Below are positions 34,995 to 43,130 of a DNA stretch of 64,000 nt, in pieces. Both the position numbers and the translations under genes were made by a program. Location: positions 286,765 to 350,764 of the forward strand of contig NZ_JYMT01000021.1 of NCBI RefSeq assembly GCF_000938305.1, given 5' to 3'. Position 1 is the stretch's first letter. Each line of letters begins with the position of its first letter. Under the pieces are notes generated by a model, which was given only the letters and a program-made list of their open reading frames with translations, had not been told where the DNA came from and did no database searches. The DNA is from Bradyrhizobium sp. LTSP885 (lineage in GTDB: Bacteria; Pseudomonadota; Alphaproteobacteria; Rhizobiales; Xanthobacteraceae).

Positions 34995-35486
34995 TTAAAG
35001 GTCGACCGAGATCCTCAATATTGCTTTTTCCAGGCGGGTCTTGATGGTGTTCATCTTGCCGGTCAGTTGGAGCAGCTCCTTGAGATCGAGATCCGCATAG
35101 ACGAACTCGTTCAATTCCTTACGCTGCGATGACAGATTGGCCATTTGCTTGTGGGCGTGGTCGGTCAGCGACAGGTTGACGACGCGGGCATCCTCGGTCG
35201 AGCTTTTTCGGCGCAGAAGGTTCTTCTTTTCGAGCAATTTGGACTGCGTCACCACAAACGACTGATCGACGCGCAGTGCTCTCGAAACAGCCCCAACAGG
35301 CAGGCCGACGGCGCGATCCTCGACGTTCGCCAGGACCATCATGATCATCCATTGAGGACCGGTGATTCCGATCATCTTGGCCCAGATGCCGCGCAATTCG
35401 TCGAGGCGAGTGCTGGTCGACACGATCTCCCAGGCCAATCGCTCGGCCGCGTCCTGCAGTTTGTCGGTCGATTTGCGCTCGGTCAT
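34995..35486 (-). CDS. MarR-family regulator, upstream of the porin
   Basis: 163 residues from the ATG at 35486 (AAGGAAGG upstream). The winged helix reads GLPVGAVSRALRVDQSFVVTQSKLLEKKNLLRRKSSTEDARVVNLSLTDHAHKQM, with the wing in the DARVVNLSLT segment. Flanking helices form the dimer interface. It is divergent from the porin gene; the 315 bases between contain an AT-rich motif that recurs near the second MarR gene. Its ligand is unknown. Confidence 0.88.
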   Translation of the reverse strand: MTERKSTDKLQDAAERLAWEIVSTSTRLDELRGIWAKMIGITGPQWMIMMVLANVEDRAVGLPVGAVSRALRVDQSFVVTQSKLLEKKNLLRRKSSTEDARVVNLSLTDHAHKQMANLSSQRKELNEFVYADLDLKELLQLTGKMNTIKTRLEKAILRISVDL

Positions 35487-35600
35487 GGCCTTCCTTACGA
35501 AAAAGTCATCTTCACAGATATCCAATTCGTTTTGAAGCTGGGTTGGCGAAAATGTTCACACCCAGGCGTTGCATGAATGACACATGGCGGCCCAAACCAT

Positions 35601-35648
35601 AGAATGACTAACTAATATAAGTTGAACATGTGAAAGGCTAATGCATAG
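35601..35648 (+). promoter_or_regulatory. Putative porin promoter with an overlapping AT-rich motif
   Basis: TTGAAC (35621-35626) and CATAGT (35643-35648) are 16 bases apart and could be the -35 and -10. ATGACTAACTAATATAAGTTG directly overlaps the -35. Its relatives at 37435 and 37646 share about 20 of 27 positions. I infer a binding site for one of the two flanking MarR proteins. Confidence 0.4.
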
Positions 35649-35801
35649 TCGAGCGGTGGCGGAGGGGGGCACCCACCGTCTCACGCCTGCAGTGGCCGAG
35701 TTGACCACTAGAATCTTGAAAATCGCTGCGGGGCAGCGGCTTTCGGGAGGGGGTTCTTTTGTCGCTTTGCCAACAGCGCAAGGCATCACTTGGAGGATAA
35801 C

Positions 35802-37358
35802 ATGAAGATGGTAAAGGGCCTTTTGTTCGGCTCGGCGGCGGCTCTCGTTGCGATCAGCGGAGCTCAGGCGGCCGACCTTCCCGTCAAGGCCAAGGCGGTT
35901 GAGTACGTGAAGGTTTGCTCGCTGTATGGTCCCGGCTTCTACTACATCCCGGGCACCGACACCTGCATCAAGCTGAGCGGCTACCTGCGTGCCGACGTTC
36001 TGGCGAACACCAACTCGGACTTCTCTGGTCCGTTCGCTGGCGCCGGCGGCGCCCAGAACCGTTTCACCAACGGCTACACCTGGCGCTCTCGTGAAGACTT
36101 CGACATCGATACGCGCACCGCGACCGAATACGGCGTGGTCCGCACCTATTTCGATGCGACCTTCAGCTGGACGTCGGACTCCTACGGAGCGGGCGCCGCC
36201 GCAGGCTCGACCGTCTACGCGCCGATCGGCACGTCGTCTGCGCCGAACAACGCGAGTTCTGGTAACGTCGCCGGCGGTTCAATGGGCGTCTACCTGGCCT
36301 TCATCCAGTTCGCCGGTTTCACCATGGGCAAGGCGGTGTCGCAGTTCTCGGCTCCGTGGACCAACTATCCGGGCAACAACTTCGACGGTCTCGTCGGCGG
36401 CGCCGGCTTCGTCACCGGTGTGAACCAGTTCACCTACACCGCACAGTTCGGCAACGGCGTGTCGCTGTCTCTGTCGGCGCAGGATGGGACGGCGTACAGC
36501 CAGGCCGGCGTGCAGAATCTCGGTGCGCTCGGTACCGGCACTCTCGGCGCTTATGGCGCGAGCGACTATGCCGGCACGATTGCTCCGGACCTGATCGCAG
36601 CGCTCCGCGTCGACCAGGCCTGGGGTCTGTTCCAGGCGTCGTTCGTGGCGCATGACAACCACGCGGCCTACTACGGCGCCACCGAAGTCACCGGTCATCC
36701 GGACGACAAGTGGGGCTGGGCCGGTGCGTTGGCCTTGTCGATCAAGAACATCCCGACCGGACCTGGCGACACCATCAACATCCAGGGTGTCTATACCAAC
36801 GGTGCAACCCGTTACAACATCAACGACCTGTCGTACGCTGGTTCAACCCAGATGTTCGGTGGCACCAGCGTGGCTGGCGCTTACCAGAGCATTGGCCTCG
36901 GCGTTGCTCCGGACAGCGTGTTCGTGACCGGTGGCTCGCAGCAGCTGGTCTCGACCTGGGGTATGCGTGGTGCATACGTCCACAACTGGAACCCCTACTG
37001 GAACACCAGCATCTACGGTGCCTACGCCGGCATCATGTATAACAGCACGTCGAAGTCCTACATCTGCGGCCCGACCGGCACCGGTGTGGGTGGTTCGTTC
37101 GGCGCTGTCTTCGGCACCGCTGGCCTGACCTCCTGCAACCCCGACTACAACATCGCGCAGCTCGGTACTCAGACCCAGTGGACCCCGGTCAAGAACCTGA
37201 CCTTCACGGCAGACCTGACCTGGCAGCATCTGGATCAGAAGTACGCCGGCACGATCACCTATCCCGGCAGCGCCTCGATCGGCAAGCCGGCTGCAGTGTA
37301 CCAGCTGAAGGACCAGGATGGCGTCAGCCTGCTGCTCCGCGCTCAGCGCAACTGGTAA
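35802..37358 (+). CDS. Outer-membrane porin (Porin_2 family)
   Basis: 518 residues from the ATG at 35802 with TTGGAGG at 35790-35796. Signal peptide (MKMVKGLLFGSAAALVAISGAQAADLPVKAKA) and the family start VEYVKVCSLYGPGFYYIPGTDTCIKLSGYLRADV with its two cysteines are typical of rhizobial porins. The rest is 16-strand beta-barrel with alternating polarity, ending in QLKDQDGVSLLLRAQRNW with the terminal aromatic residue needed for assembly. Codon bias is strong, which fits high expression. The 5' leader is long (over 150 bases). A terminator follows at 37390-37417. Flanked by two MarR genes. Confidence 0.93.
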   Translation: MKMVKGLLFGSAAALVAISGAQAADLPVKAKAVEYVKVCSLYGPGFYYIPGTDTCIKLSGYLRADVLANTNSDFSGPFAGAGGAQNRFTNGYTWRSREDFDIDTRTATEYGVVRTYFDATFSWTSDSYGAGAAAGSTVYAPIGTSSAPNNASSGNVAGGSMGVYLAFIQFAGFTMGKAVSQFSAPWTNYPGNNFDGLVGGAGFVTGVNQFTYTAQFGNGVSLSLSAQDGTAYSQAGVQNLGALGTGTLGAYGASDYAGTIAPDLIAALRVDQAWGLFQASFVAHDNHAAYYGATEVTGHPDDKWGWAGALALSIKNIPTGPGDTINIQGVYTNGATRYNINDLSYAGSTQMFGGTSVAGAYQSIGLGVAPDSVFVTGGSQQLVSTWGMRGAYVHNWNPYWNTSIYGAYAGIMYNSTSKSYICGPTGTGVGGSFGAVFGTAGLTSCNPDYNIAQLGTQTQWTPVKNLTFTADLTWQHLDQKYAGTITYPGSASIGKPAAVYQLKDQDGVSLLLRAQRNW

Positions 37359-37389
37359 TACCGGTTGATCTGATCACGATCTAACAGAG

Positions 37390-37417
37390 CCCCGGCGGGA
37401 AAACCGTCGGGGTTTTT
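37390..37417 (+). terminator. Rho-independent terminator of the porin gene
   Basis: CCCCGGCGG, AAAA loop region and CCGTCGGGG followed by TTTTTG. It lies about 30 bases after the porin stop. Confidence 0.88.
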
Positions 37418-37434
37418 GTTGAAACAAGTCTCCA

Positions 37435-37458
37435 TTATGTGATTAACTAATGTAATTG
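37435..37458 (+). promoter_or_regulatory. AT-rich motif overlapping the sRNA promoter
   Basis: TTATGTGATTAACTAATGTA followed by ATTG resembles the motifs at 35604 and 37646. TTAACT within it (37443-37448) can serve as -35 to TATAAA (37466-37471), 17 bases apart. A MarR site here would control the candidate sRNA. Confidence 0.4.
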
Positions 37459-37477
37459 GATAATGTATAAACGGCTG

Positions 37478-37570
37478 TTGGCTTTGCCGCCGACACCAGT
37501 GAGGAGACCTCAAACGTCTTGATGAACTAACCTCCAAAACCTCCGGCAATGCCCTGCCGGAGGTTTTTCA
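37478..37570 (+). ncRNA. Candidate trans-acting sRNA with anti-Shine-Dalgarno loop
   Basis: A promoter-like pair (TTAACT-17-TATAAA) would start a transcript near 37478 that ends at a second strong terminator (37540-37569: CCTCCGGCA, ATGCCC, TGCCGGAGG, TTTTTC). The 90-nt RNA has no Shine-Dalgarno plus ORF of note. It carries AACCTCCAAAA at 37530-37540, in which CCTCCAA is perfectly complementary to the porin Shine-Dalgarno TTGGAGG. CCUCC loops are typical of alphaproteobacterial riboregulators. Expression is not shown; the fragment could instead be a second terminator of the porin. Confidence 0.45.
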
Positions 37571-37645
37571 TTGGGTTCGGCCACGGATGGTGATGGCGAC
37601 GCCGCAAGGCAGCCCGGATCAACCATGGACAGAAATTTATTTTTG

Positions 37646-37669
37646 TTATGTGACTATATCATGTAAATG
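37646..37669 (+). promoter_or_regulatory. AT-rich motif upstream of the second MarR gene
   Basis: TTATGTGACTATATCATGTA followed by AATG shares 19 of 26 positions with the motif at 37435. It lies 33 bases before the MarR start codon, a normal place for autoregulation. Confidence 0.4.
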
Positions 37670-37701
37670 CGACTGGCCCCGATCAGGAAGCGTCGCTCGG
37701 T

Positions 37702-38295
37702 ATGCCGAAGGCAACTGCAAAATCACGCCGCAGCCGTAAACCCGCGACGGCCAATATCTCGCCGGCGTTGCGCGCCGCGCCTCGCGGCGATCGCGTTGCG
37801 AAAGCAGCCGGCCCGGAGCTCCAGCGCCTGACGGGCTGCTTGCATTCCTTGTCATCGCGCCACCATGACCTGATCCAGGGTTATGCAGAACGTGTCGGCA
37901 TCGCCGGCATGCAGTACATGATTTTGACCACGATCCGTCATCTCGAGAGCAGAGGCGATGTCTTCCCCGTAACCATCGCAGAGCATCTCCGTTTGACCAG
38001 CGCGGGTGTCGCCAAAGCGATCCAACATTTGACCGAACTTGGACTGGTCGAGAAAGCAGGGGATCTGGGTGATCGGCGCCGTACCAGGCTGACCGTCACA
38101 CCATGCGGCTGCGCGCTCTTGGACTCACTCGCGCCCATGCAATCAAGGGTCAACGACGTCTGGCTGGATTGCATGAGCGATTCGGAATTCTCGATCTTTC
38201 TCGATCTCGTCGAGCGATTCATCAGGTCCAGCGATCGCGCGCTGGCGCTGCAAAGCTATCTGGTCAAGGACAGTGACATCGTCCCCTTCAAATAG
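37702..38295 (+). CDS. MarR-family regulator, downstream of the porin
   Basis: 197 residues. A basic N-terminal tail (MPKATAKSRRSRKPATA...) of about 40 residues, rich in Arg, Lys and Ala, precedes the MarR fold. The winged helix is DVFPVTIAEHLRLTSAGVAKAIQHLTELGLVEKAGDLGDRRRTRLTVTPCG. The wing with GDRRRTRLT is intact. The tail is longer than in most MarR proteins and may bind DNA non-specifically. Its product could act on the nearby AT-rich motifs. Confidence 0.85.
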   Translation: MPKATAKSRRSRKPATANISPALRAAPRGDRVAKAAGPELQRLTGCLHSLSSRHHDLIQGYAERVGIAGMQYMILTTIRHLESRGDVFPVTIAEHLRLTSAGVAKAIQHLTELGLVEKAGDLGDRRRTRLTVTPCGCALLDSLAPMQSRVNDVWLDCMSDSEFSIFLDLVERFIRSSDRALALQSYLVKDSDIVPFK

Positions 38296-38906
38296 CGCAA
38301 GCGGGCGGTTGGAAGAGCCGGCGACCGCGGCCAACAGATTGCGCAACGCCGGAGCTTCCCGGGTCCATCCGCTTGCTGCGCCGGCTCTCGAGGTCGGCGG
38401 CAACCATTAACGATCCTTCATGTTCGAGAGGATTCAAATCCCGGTTGAGCGCGCCTGATCCAGCACACGCGTTAGGTAGCCTGCCGAAAGCGATTGCATC
38501 GAAGGGCTGCGTGGCATTGCGTGTTGCCTCGTGCCGTGCCGGGACATTGCCGACGCTGACCCTCTCGCTGAGTCACAGTCGAGTGACCGCCGACGTCTTC
38601 GGTCTCGCGATTCTGTGAGCAAGCTGGCGCCAACTCCAGGTTAGCAAAATCTAGAAACGCGTTTTCCTGAATGCTGCCGAGTTTCCGCACGGAAGGCGGT
38701 TGCGTCAGCAACAATCTACACACCCGCACATGCATGAGCGCAACGCATCTCTGCCCCGCCATGGCCGGGCCTCGTCGCCGCCGCAAGCTGCAGCTATCGC
38801 TACTACAGGCAGGCAAAGACCTGGGCCCGGCTCACGCGAAATCGTTGGCTGGCCGTAAGATAACATGACCAGCTTCTCTTCCGGGAAGCGAACGAGTTGA
38901 CGAAAT
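38296..38906. other. Gene-free stretch before the accessory region
   Basis: About 610 bases. Short frames on both strands have no coding character. I see no long repeats. It marks the left border of the region 38.9-47.8 kb, where GC falls and small accessory genes begin. Confidence 0.4.
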
Positions 38907-40046
38907 ATGCACGGTCGCTGTGGGGCGCGAGGCGCCTCGTCAAGTAGCGTCGAGTTCGATGACAAGGGCTGGCCTTGCTGGCCGGATCGCGAGGATCTGT
39001 CCGCGGAGTTCATCCGGCTTCTGGCTGCCGCGCAGGAGGGAGGCGCGACCGTTTCCGAATGCTGGCTGACGTTGAGCAGGATCAACCTTGCTTCGGAGAG
39101 CTCGTGGTCGGAGGAGTGGATCAAAACCGCTGAGCTGAACGAGGCGAGAGCCGAACTTTCGTTCCAGAACGGCAACCTGATCACGGCTCGCCGGAACTGG
39201 CTCCGGGCCATGACCTACTTTCACGCGGCCGCAAGGCCTCTTGAGTCTCTTGATGATCTGCTGACATGCGCCGTCGACGGCATGCGGCGATGTGCAACCA
39301 ACTTCCTGAAGAGCCGGGTTCCCGCCGGCGAGGTGCTTTCGATTCCCTGGACCGAAGACGTATGCCTTCAGGCCTACTATCTGCCGTCAGCCTTCCGCGA
39401 CAACGGGCCGGTCATCGTCTGCATTGGCGAGCCCGGGTCCTACAAGGAAGAGTTGATCGCGAAGTACGCCGGTCACGCCAACGAGCGCGGGCTCTCGCTT
39501 CTCGCGGTGGATCTGCTGGGCACTCAGGTGGCCTTGCCGCCGGAACGACTCGGCCAAAGATTCGAAACCGCCATGAGCCGCGTCCTGGACTTTCTTTCAG
39601 AGAAGCCCGGTGTCGATAACACCCGGATCGCCATCGTGGCGGACGCCTGGAGCTCCTCCCTGGTCGCCCGGGCGGCCGCAAGCGACGCCCGATTTGCCGC
39701 GGCGGTCTGTGACGCCGGAATTTGGGACTCGCACGAGCGAAGTTTCTTTTTCCGACATGCAGCAGGGCATGAGCAGACAGGGTGTCTGGAAGAGTGCAAC
39801 TCGATCTCACGGAGCATCGATTGCCCGCTGCTTGTCACCGCGGGTGAAGGCGGCTGGCTGCTTCCAGGCGCCCTGACCGAATTTGGCAACAAGCTGGGCA
39901 ACATTCATCACGATGCCAGCCTGATCCTGTTTCGGCGCGCTGAAACGGCGGCGATGCAAGGCCATCTTGATAACCCCACGCTGGCCAATGAAGTGATATT
40001 CGACTGGCTCGAAGACCGGCTCCGGCTGAGAACGGGATTGTCCTGA
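38907..40046 (+). CDS. Alpha/beta-hydrolase-like protein lacking its catalytic serine
   Basis: 379 residues with the architecture of the 2,6-dihydropseudooxynicotine hydrolase / FrsA group: a helical N-terminal half (residues 30-140, with LITARRNWLRAMTYFHAA) and a C-terminal hydrolase fold. The position of the G-x-S-x-G elbow is occupied by A245-D246-A247-W248-S249 (IAIVADAWSSSLVAR), so the nucleophile is Ala. The Asp turn (VTAGEGGWLLPG) is also abnormal. A His remains in MQGHLDN. It looks like a binding protein or pseudoenzyme. The frame is intact and codons are normal, so it is not a simple pseudogene. Confidence 0.7.
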   Translation: MHGRCGARGASSSSVEFDDKGWPCWPDREDLSAEFIRLLAAAQEGGATVSECWLTLSRINLASESSWSEEWIKTAELNEARAELSFQNGNLITARRNWLRAMTYFHAAARPLESLDDLLTCAVDGMRRCATNFLKSRVPAGEVLSIPWTEDVCLQAYYLPSAFRDNGPVIVCIGEPGSYKEELIAKYAGHANERGLSLLAVDLLGTQVALPPERLGQRFETAMSRVLDFLSEKPGVDNTRIAIVADAWSSSLVARAAASDARFAAAVCDAGIWDSHERSFFFRHAAGHEQTGCLEECNSISRSIDCPLLVTAGEGGWLLPGALTEFGNKLGNIHHDASLILFRRAETAAMQGHLDNPTLANEVIFDWLEDRLRLRTGLS

Positions 40047-40145
40047 GCCGGAGGGGGTAAAGTGCACCCTGCCTTTCGGTTGGCGTCATGCTCGACGAGT
40101 CGCACCGCGTCACCCAGCGCGGCAATGCCGCGCGCGGACTATTTC

Positions 40146-40190
40146 GAGAATGGAAATTAAGCACACTGTCAGCGTAACTCTGGTAACCTC
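40146..40190. repeat. Copy of the 'AAGYACACTGTCA' repeat
   Basis: GAGAATGGAAATTAAGCACA, CTGTCAGCGTAAC; the closest copy is at 41573-41604 (GAGAATGGAAGTTAAGTACA, CTGTCACC). The two copies flank the HigBA and small exported gene. Confidence 0.55.
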
Positions 40191-40228
40191 GGGTACAAGA
40201 CACGCGGCACGCGCGATTTGCGCAGCGC

Positions 40229-40525
40229 TCACGCGGCCTCGTAAGACGCGATCTTCTTGATCTGCGGCGCGAGCACGTCTTCGGCCGTTTCGAGATCGAA
40301 GCGCGCCTGCATGTTCATCCAGAACGCAGCGCCGGTCTTGAAAAACTTGCCGAGCCTTAGCGCGGTGTCGGCGGTAATGGGCTTTTCTTCGCGGGCGATG
40401 CGTTCGATCCGGGTGCGCGGCACGTTCAGCGCGGCCGCGACTGCGTAAGGTGTCAGCTTGAGCGGAACGAGAAATTCCTCCCGCAGGATTTCGCCGGGAT
40501 GGATCGGCGGAAGCTTCTTTGCCAT
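40229..40525 (-). CDS. higA: HigA-type antitoxin
   Basis: 98 residues from the ATG at 40525 (AGGAGA upstream). MAKKLPPIHPGEILREEFLVPLKLTPYAVAAALNVPRTRIERIAREEKPITADTALRLGKFFKTGAAFWMNMQ is the HigA/XRE core: the HPGEIL start and the HTH are both family marks. It neutralises HigB and represses the operon. The gene order is toxin first, antitoxin second, as usual for HigBA; there are 47 bases between them. Confidence 0.92.
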   Translation of the reverse strand: MAKKLPPIHPGEILREEFLVPLKLTPYAVAAALNVPRTRIERIAREEKPITADTALRLGKFFKTGAAFWMNMQARFDLETAEDVLAPQIKKIASYEAA

Positions 40526-40572
40526 TTGCGATCTCCTGTTCAGTAGCTGCATTCGGCCGATCCGGGCTAGTG

Positions 40573-40848
40573 TTAGTCCACTATCTCCACGTCTTCTGGA
40601 CCCGCGTCGGTCCACCGGAACACGATCCGCCATTGATTATTGATGCGGATCGCGTGCTTGCCCGCCAAATCGCGCTTGAGAGCTTCAAGGCGGTTGCCGG
40701 GCGAGTTCAGGGCCTCGAGAAGGTCGGCGGAGTCCACCATGATCAGTTTTCGGCGGGCTGCCCGGGCGAGATTTGCCGGGAAACCCTTCGGGACCATACG
40801 GCCCTGAAGGATCGGCTCGGCAAATTTCCCCTTGAAGGTCCTGATCAC
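40573..40848 (-). CDS. higB: HigB-type mRNA-interferase toxin
   Basis: 91 residues from the GTG at 40848 (VIRTFKGKFAEPILQGRMVPKGFP). The RelE/HigB fold is shown by ARRKLIMVDSADLLEALNSPGNRLEALKRDLAGKHAIRINNQWRIVFRWTDAGPEDVEIVD, with the R-I-N-x-Q-W-R-I-x-F block that closes the active site. HigB cuts mRNA on the ribosome. The upstream frame has more codons but no Shine-Dalgarno and crosses the operator. Its promoter region has two palindromes described next. Confidence 0.9.
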   Translation of the reverse strand: MIRTFKGKFAEPILQGRMVPKGFPANLARAARRKLIMVDSADLLEALNSPGNRLEALKRDLAGKHAIRINNQWRIVFRWTDAGPEDVEIVD

Positions 40849-40857
40849 GGGCAATAC

Positions 40858-40907
40858 GTATCCTACCGTGATACGTCTTGCAAGGCTTTCGTATCCTGAT
40901 GAGATAC
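40858..40907 (-). promoter_or_regulatory. Tandem palindromic operator of higBA
   Basis: GTATCCTACCGTGATAC (40858-40874) and GTATCCTGATGAGATAC (40891-40907) have the same layout, GTATC-N7-GATAC, with start points 33 bases apart, about three helical turns. They lie directly upstream of the higB start. This is the expected place for cooperative HigA binding. Confidence 0.7.
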
Positions 40908-41121
40908 CAGTGGCAAGACGCCGCACTTCCGATTTGAGTGCGGGCGAACCAGGAAAGCGACAATCTGCTGTTGTTGGCGATTTCGGTGCTGGAGCGGCGT
41001 GCCAATGGCAACTAATCGACAATACTCGTCCCGGAGTTTAGGTTGATCGGACAAATCCCGGCACGTATGTAGCTGGTACAGATTCTGCCTGACATTGTTT
41101 TCAGAGCTCATGGAGGCTGTT

Positions 41122-41565
41122 ATGGAGCGCCGCTGTTTTCAATCCCGGCTCGGCGTCGCAATGGCTCTTGCATTTGCGCTGACGTGCATGACGGGGGATT
41201 TTGCTTTCGCGGCTTGCCTTGCGCAGATCGATCAGCCCGTTATCGGTAAATTTTTGGCCGACCCCGCCCGGATATTGAAGGACAATCCAAACGGTGGGCC
41301 TGGAATGATAGCCGCCTTGAGAGACCTGGCGGTAGCCAATCCGGGAACTCTCCAGCCTATCATCGGGCTGTTGCCGAGTGCTAACGCTGCTCAGAAAGCA
41401 GCGGTTGGAACTGCGTTCGGCCAGGCGGCGCGAGCGTGCCTCACCACACATGCTGCATATGCTGCCGAGATACAGCTGCAACTTGCAGCCAGCGGCGATG
41501 AGCCCGCGATCCTCGCTTTGGCGGCAGTCATGGGCAACGTGCCGATTGGAGTTCACGGCCGATGA
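41122..41565 (+). CDS. Small exported protein of unknown function
   Basis: 147 residues from the ATG at 41122, chosen because TGGAGG lies five bases upstream. The signal peptide is LGVAMALAFALTCMTGDFAFAA; the mature chain has a single early Cys pair candidate (AACLAQ and ARACLTTH). It is alanine-rich and helical, with LRDLAVANPGTLQPIIGLLPSANAAQKAAVGTAFGQAARACLTTHAAYAAEIQLQLAASGDEPAILALAAVMG. No family is recognised. It lies between two copies of a repeat. Confidence 0.6.
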   Translation: MERRCFQSRLGVAMALAFALTCMTGDFAFAACLAQIDQPVIGKFLADPARILKDNPNGGPGMIAALRDLAVANPGTLQPIIGLLPSANAAQKAAVGTAFGQAARACLTTHAAYAAEIQLQLAASGDEPAILALAAVMGNVPIGVHGR

Positions 41566-41572
41566 GGGGGAG

Positions 41573-41604
41573 TGAGAATGGAAGTTAAGTACACTGTCAC
41601 CCCA
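41573..41604. repeat. Second copy of the 'AAGYACACTGTCA' repeat
   Basis: GAGAATGGAAGTTAAGTACA, CTGTCACC. It matches the copy at 40146-40176 with only two differences in the first twenty bases. Confidence 0.55.
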
Positions 41605-42151
41605 CATCGATCGCGGCGATCCCGCCGGGCGCTATCCCTGCGGCCGGGCTGATGCCTTCAGAGGCTGCACCGTCGCATTCGGGCGCCTTTCGTCTCGGGG
41701 GATGAACATCGCAAATGTTTCCCTAACGCGCGCTGCCGGCGTCGCGTCGACGGAGGCCCCGGAACTGAAGTAAGCGGCTGAGCGGAATTCGTCCGGGGCG
41801 GGCCACCGGTGCGCAATGATCTCGGCTGCGACCAGCGCTGCGGGGCCTGCAATGCGCGAACAGGCATCGTAGACATAAAGAAAAGCAAGTCATGCCGCCA
41901 CGGCGGCAAGAAAAGTCCTGAAAATGGGCATCGCTGATTGCGCCTTCTTGATTGAGGCGACGATGCCATCGCGGCGGTGAACACCGCGTTCAGTGCAGCG
42001 AGCGATCGTTCGATACGGTTCCCGCCTGGTGAATGCGGCCGATAACCCTTTGCTCACCAATCCGCTCAAGACGCCGGCAACCAGCTTTCCTCATCGGCTG
42101 GCAAGGAGTCTCTGGCATCTGGAGACAAACACCAGAACAACAGGGGGCACC
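41605..42151. other. Gene-poor stretch
   Basis: About 550 bases with no clear gene on either strand. Frames here are short and translate to arginine/proline-rich strings. No repeat was recognised in it. Confidence 0.35.
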
Positions 42152-42265
42152 ATGTTCGTCGTCGTCCGGATCATGATCCTGATCGCCAGCGCATACGCCG
42201 GATCTGCGCTCGCAGACATGCAATTCGCGCCGCTGCCGGATTCGGCGCTGTCGTCTCAACCGTAG
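42152..42265 (+). CDS. Possible 37-residue exported peptide
   Basis: ATG at 42152 with CAGGGGGCACC upstream. The peptide has a hydrophobic core (VVRIMILIASAYAGSALA) like a short signal, then DMQFAPLPDSALSSQP. It could be a small exported peptide or a signal-peptide remnant. Support is the Shine-Dalgarno and the signal-like sequence only. Confidence 0.35.
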   Translation: MFVVVRIMILIASAYAGSALADMQFAPLPDSALSSQP

Positions 42266-42386
42266 CGCGGTGCGCGTTCGGCTGGATGACCGCTCACATG
42301 TGCGCATATATACCGTCACCGCAACACGTGTAGTCGATCTAGCCGAGCCGCGCGAAGTAACATTCGTTGGCTCAAAGGCCCAATGA

Positions 42387-43130
42387 TCAAGCGCTCTTGC
42401 TTTGCGCGTCGCGTTTGAGCTGCTGCTGTTTGTACTCGGCTTGTATCGCCGGATCGTCGTTGCTTCCGCGAACGGTGTCCGTCTCGCCCCTGCCTCCATC
42501 GAGCCCCTTGGCTGCCGCGATGTGTTCTTTGAGATCGCTCACCGCCGGGCGGATGTAAGGCTCGAGATATTTGTCGAGGATGCCTTTGCCAGGGTCGTCG
42601 AGCTCTTTCGTGAGCGCTTGAAGGTAGGCGGTCTTGTCGGTGGAGGCCCAATCGATGCTGAAGCCGGCGCGTTGAGCCAGTATGGAGTGAACAACCATGA
42701 TCGTGCGGCCATTGCCATCCAGAAAGGGATGGCCGTGGGCCAGATAGCCCATGACCTCGCCGGGCTTCTCGCGCATGGTCTTGGGATCGTTGCCGAGCTT
42801 CAGGGCGTGCTCGATTGCGTTTTGGATGGACTTGGGATGTGCGAACAAAACGCCGCCCCGGCTGACGGCGATGTTCGGCGCCGTTTGAAGGCGGTCCTGC
42901 CCGGCCCACGGATACATGGCTTCGAAGAGGATCTTGTGCGTGGTCAGTACGTCCGCGTAGGTCAGGACCCTCTTTTTCTGGAGCGCCGCGAACGCGTCGT
43001 CTATCCCGGTCGTGAAGGAGGCATGTTCGAGCCTCCTTACGATCGCGGGATCTTTCTCTTGGGCAATATTGCGTAGGTATCCGCGCGCTTCGAAGTCGCC
43101 GAACGGATCAAACGTCACGGCTGGCTTCAC
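42387..43130 (-). CDS. fic: Fic-domain protein (AMP-transferase type)
   Basis: 247 residues. The Fic active-site loop is intact: HPFLDGNGR at residues 134-142, followed by TIMVVHSILAQRAG. Upstream is the flap region (LFAHPKSIQNAI). The C-terminal quarter is charged and repetitive (GGRGETDTVRGSNDDPAIQAEYKQQQLKRDAQ). Fic enzymes transfer AMP, or other phosphate groups, to target proteins. The N-terminal inhibitory motif is absent from this chain, and the partner at 43108-43356 overlaps it by 23 bases. This is the arrangement of a Fic toxin/antitoxin pair. Confidence 0.88.
   Translation of the reverse strand: MKPAVTFDPFGDFEARGYLRNIAQEKDPAIVRRLEHASFTTGIDDAFAALQKKRVLTYADVLTTHKILFEAMYPWAGQDRLQTAPNIAVSRGGVLFAHPKSIQNAIEHALKLGNDPKTMREKPGEVMGYLAHGHPFLDGNGRTIMVVHSILAQRAGFSIDWASTDKTAYLQALTKELDDPGKGILDKYLEPYIRPAVSDLKEHIAAAKGLDGGRGETDTVRGSNDDPAIQAEYKQQQLKRDAQSKSA

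Noticed and set aside
41658..41984. 108-codon minus-strand frame
   Set aside because: Arg/Pro/Ser-rich, no SD, no motif; treated as non-coding.
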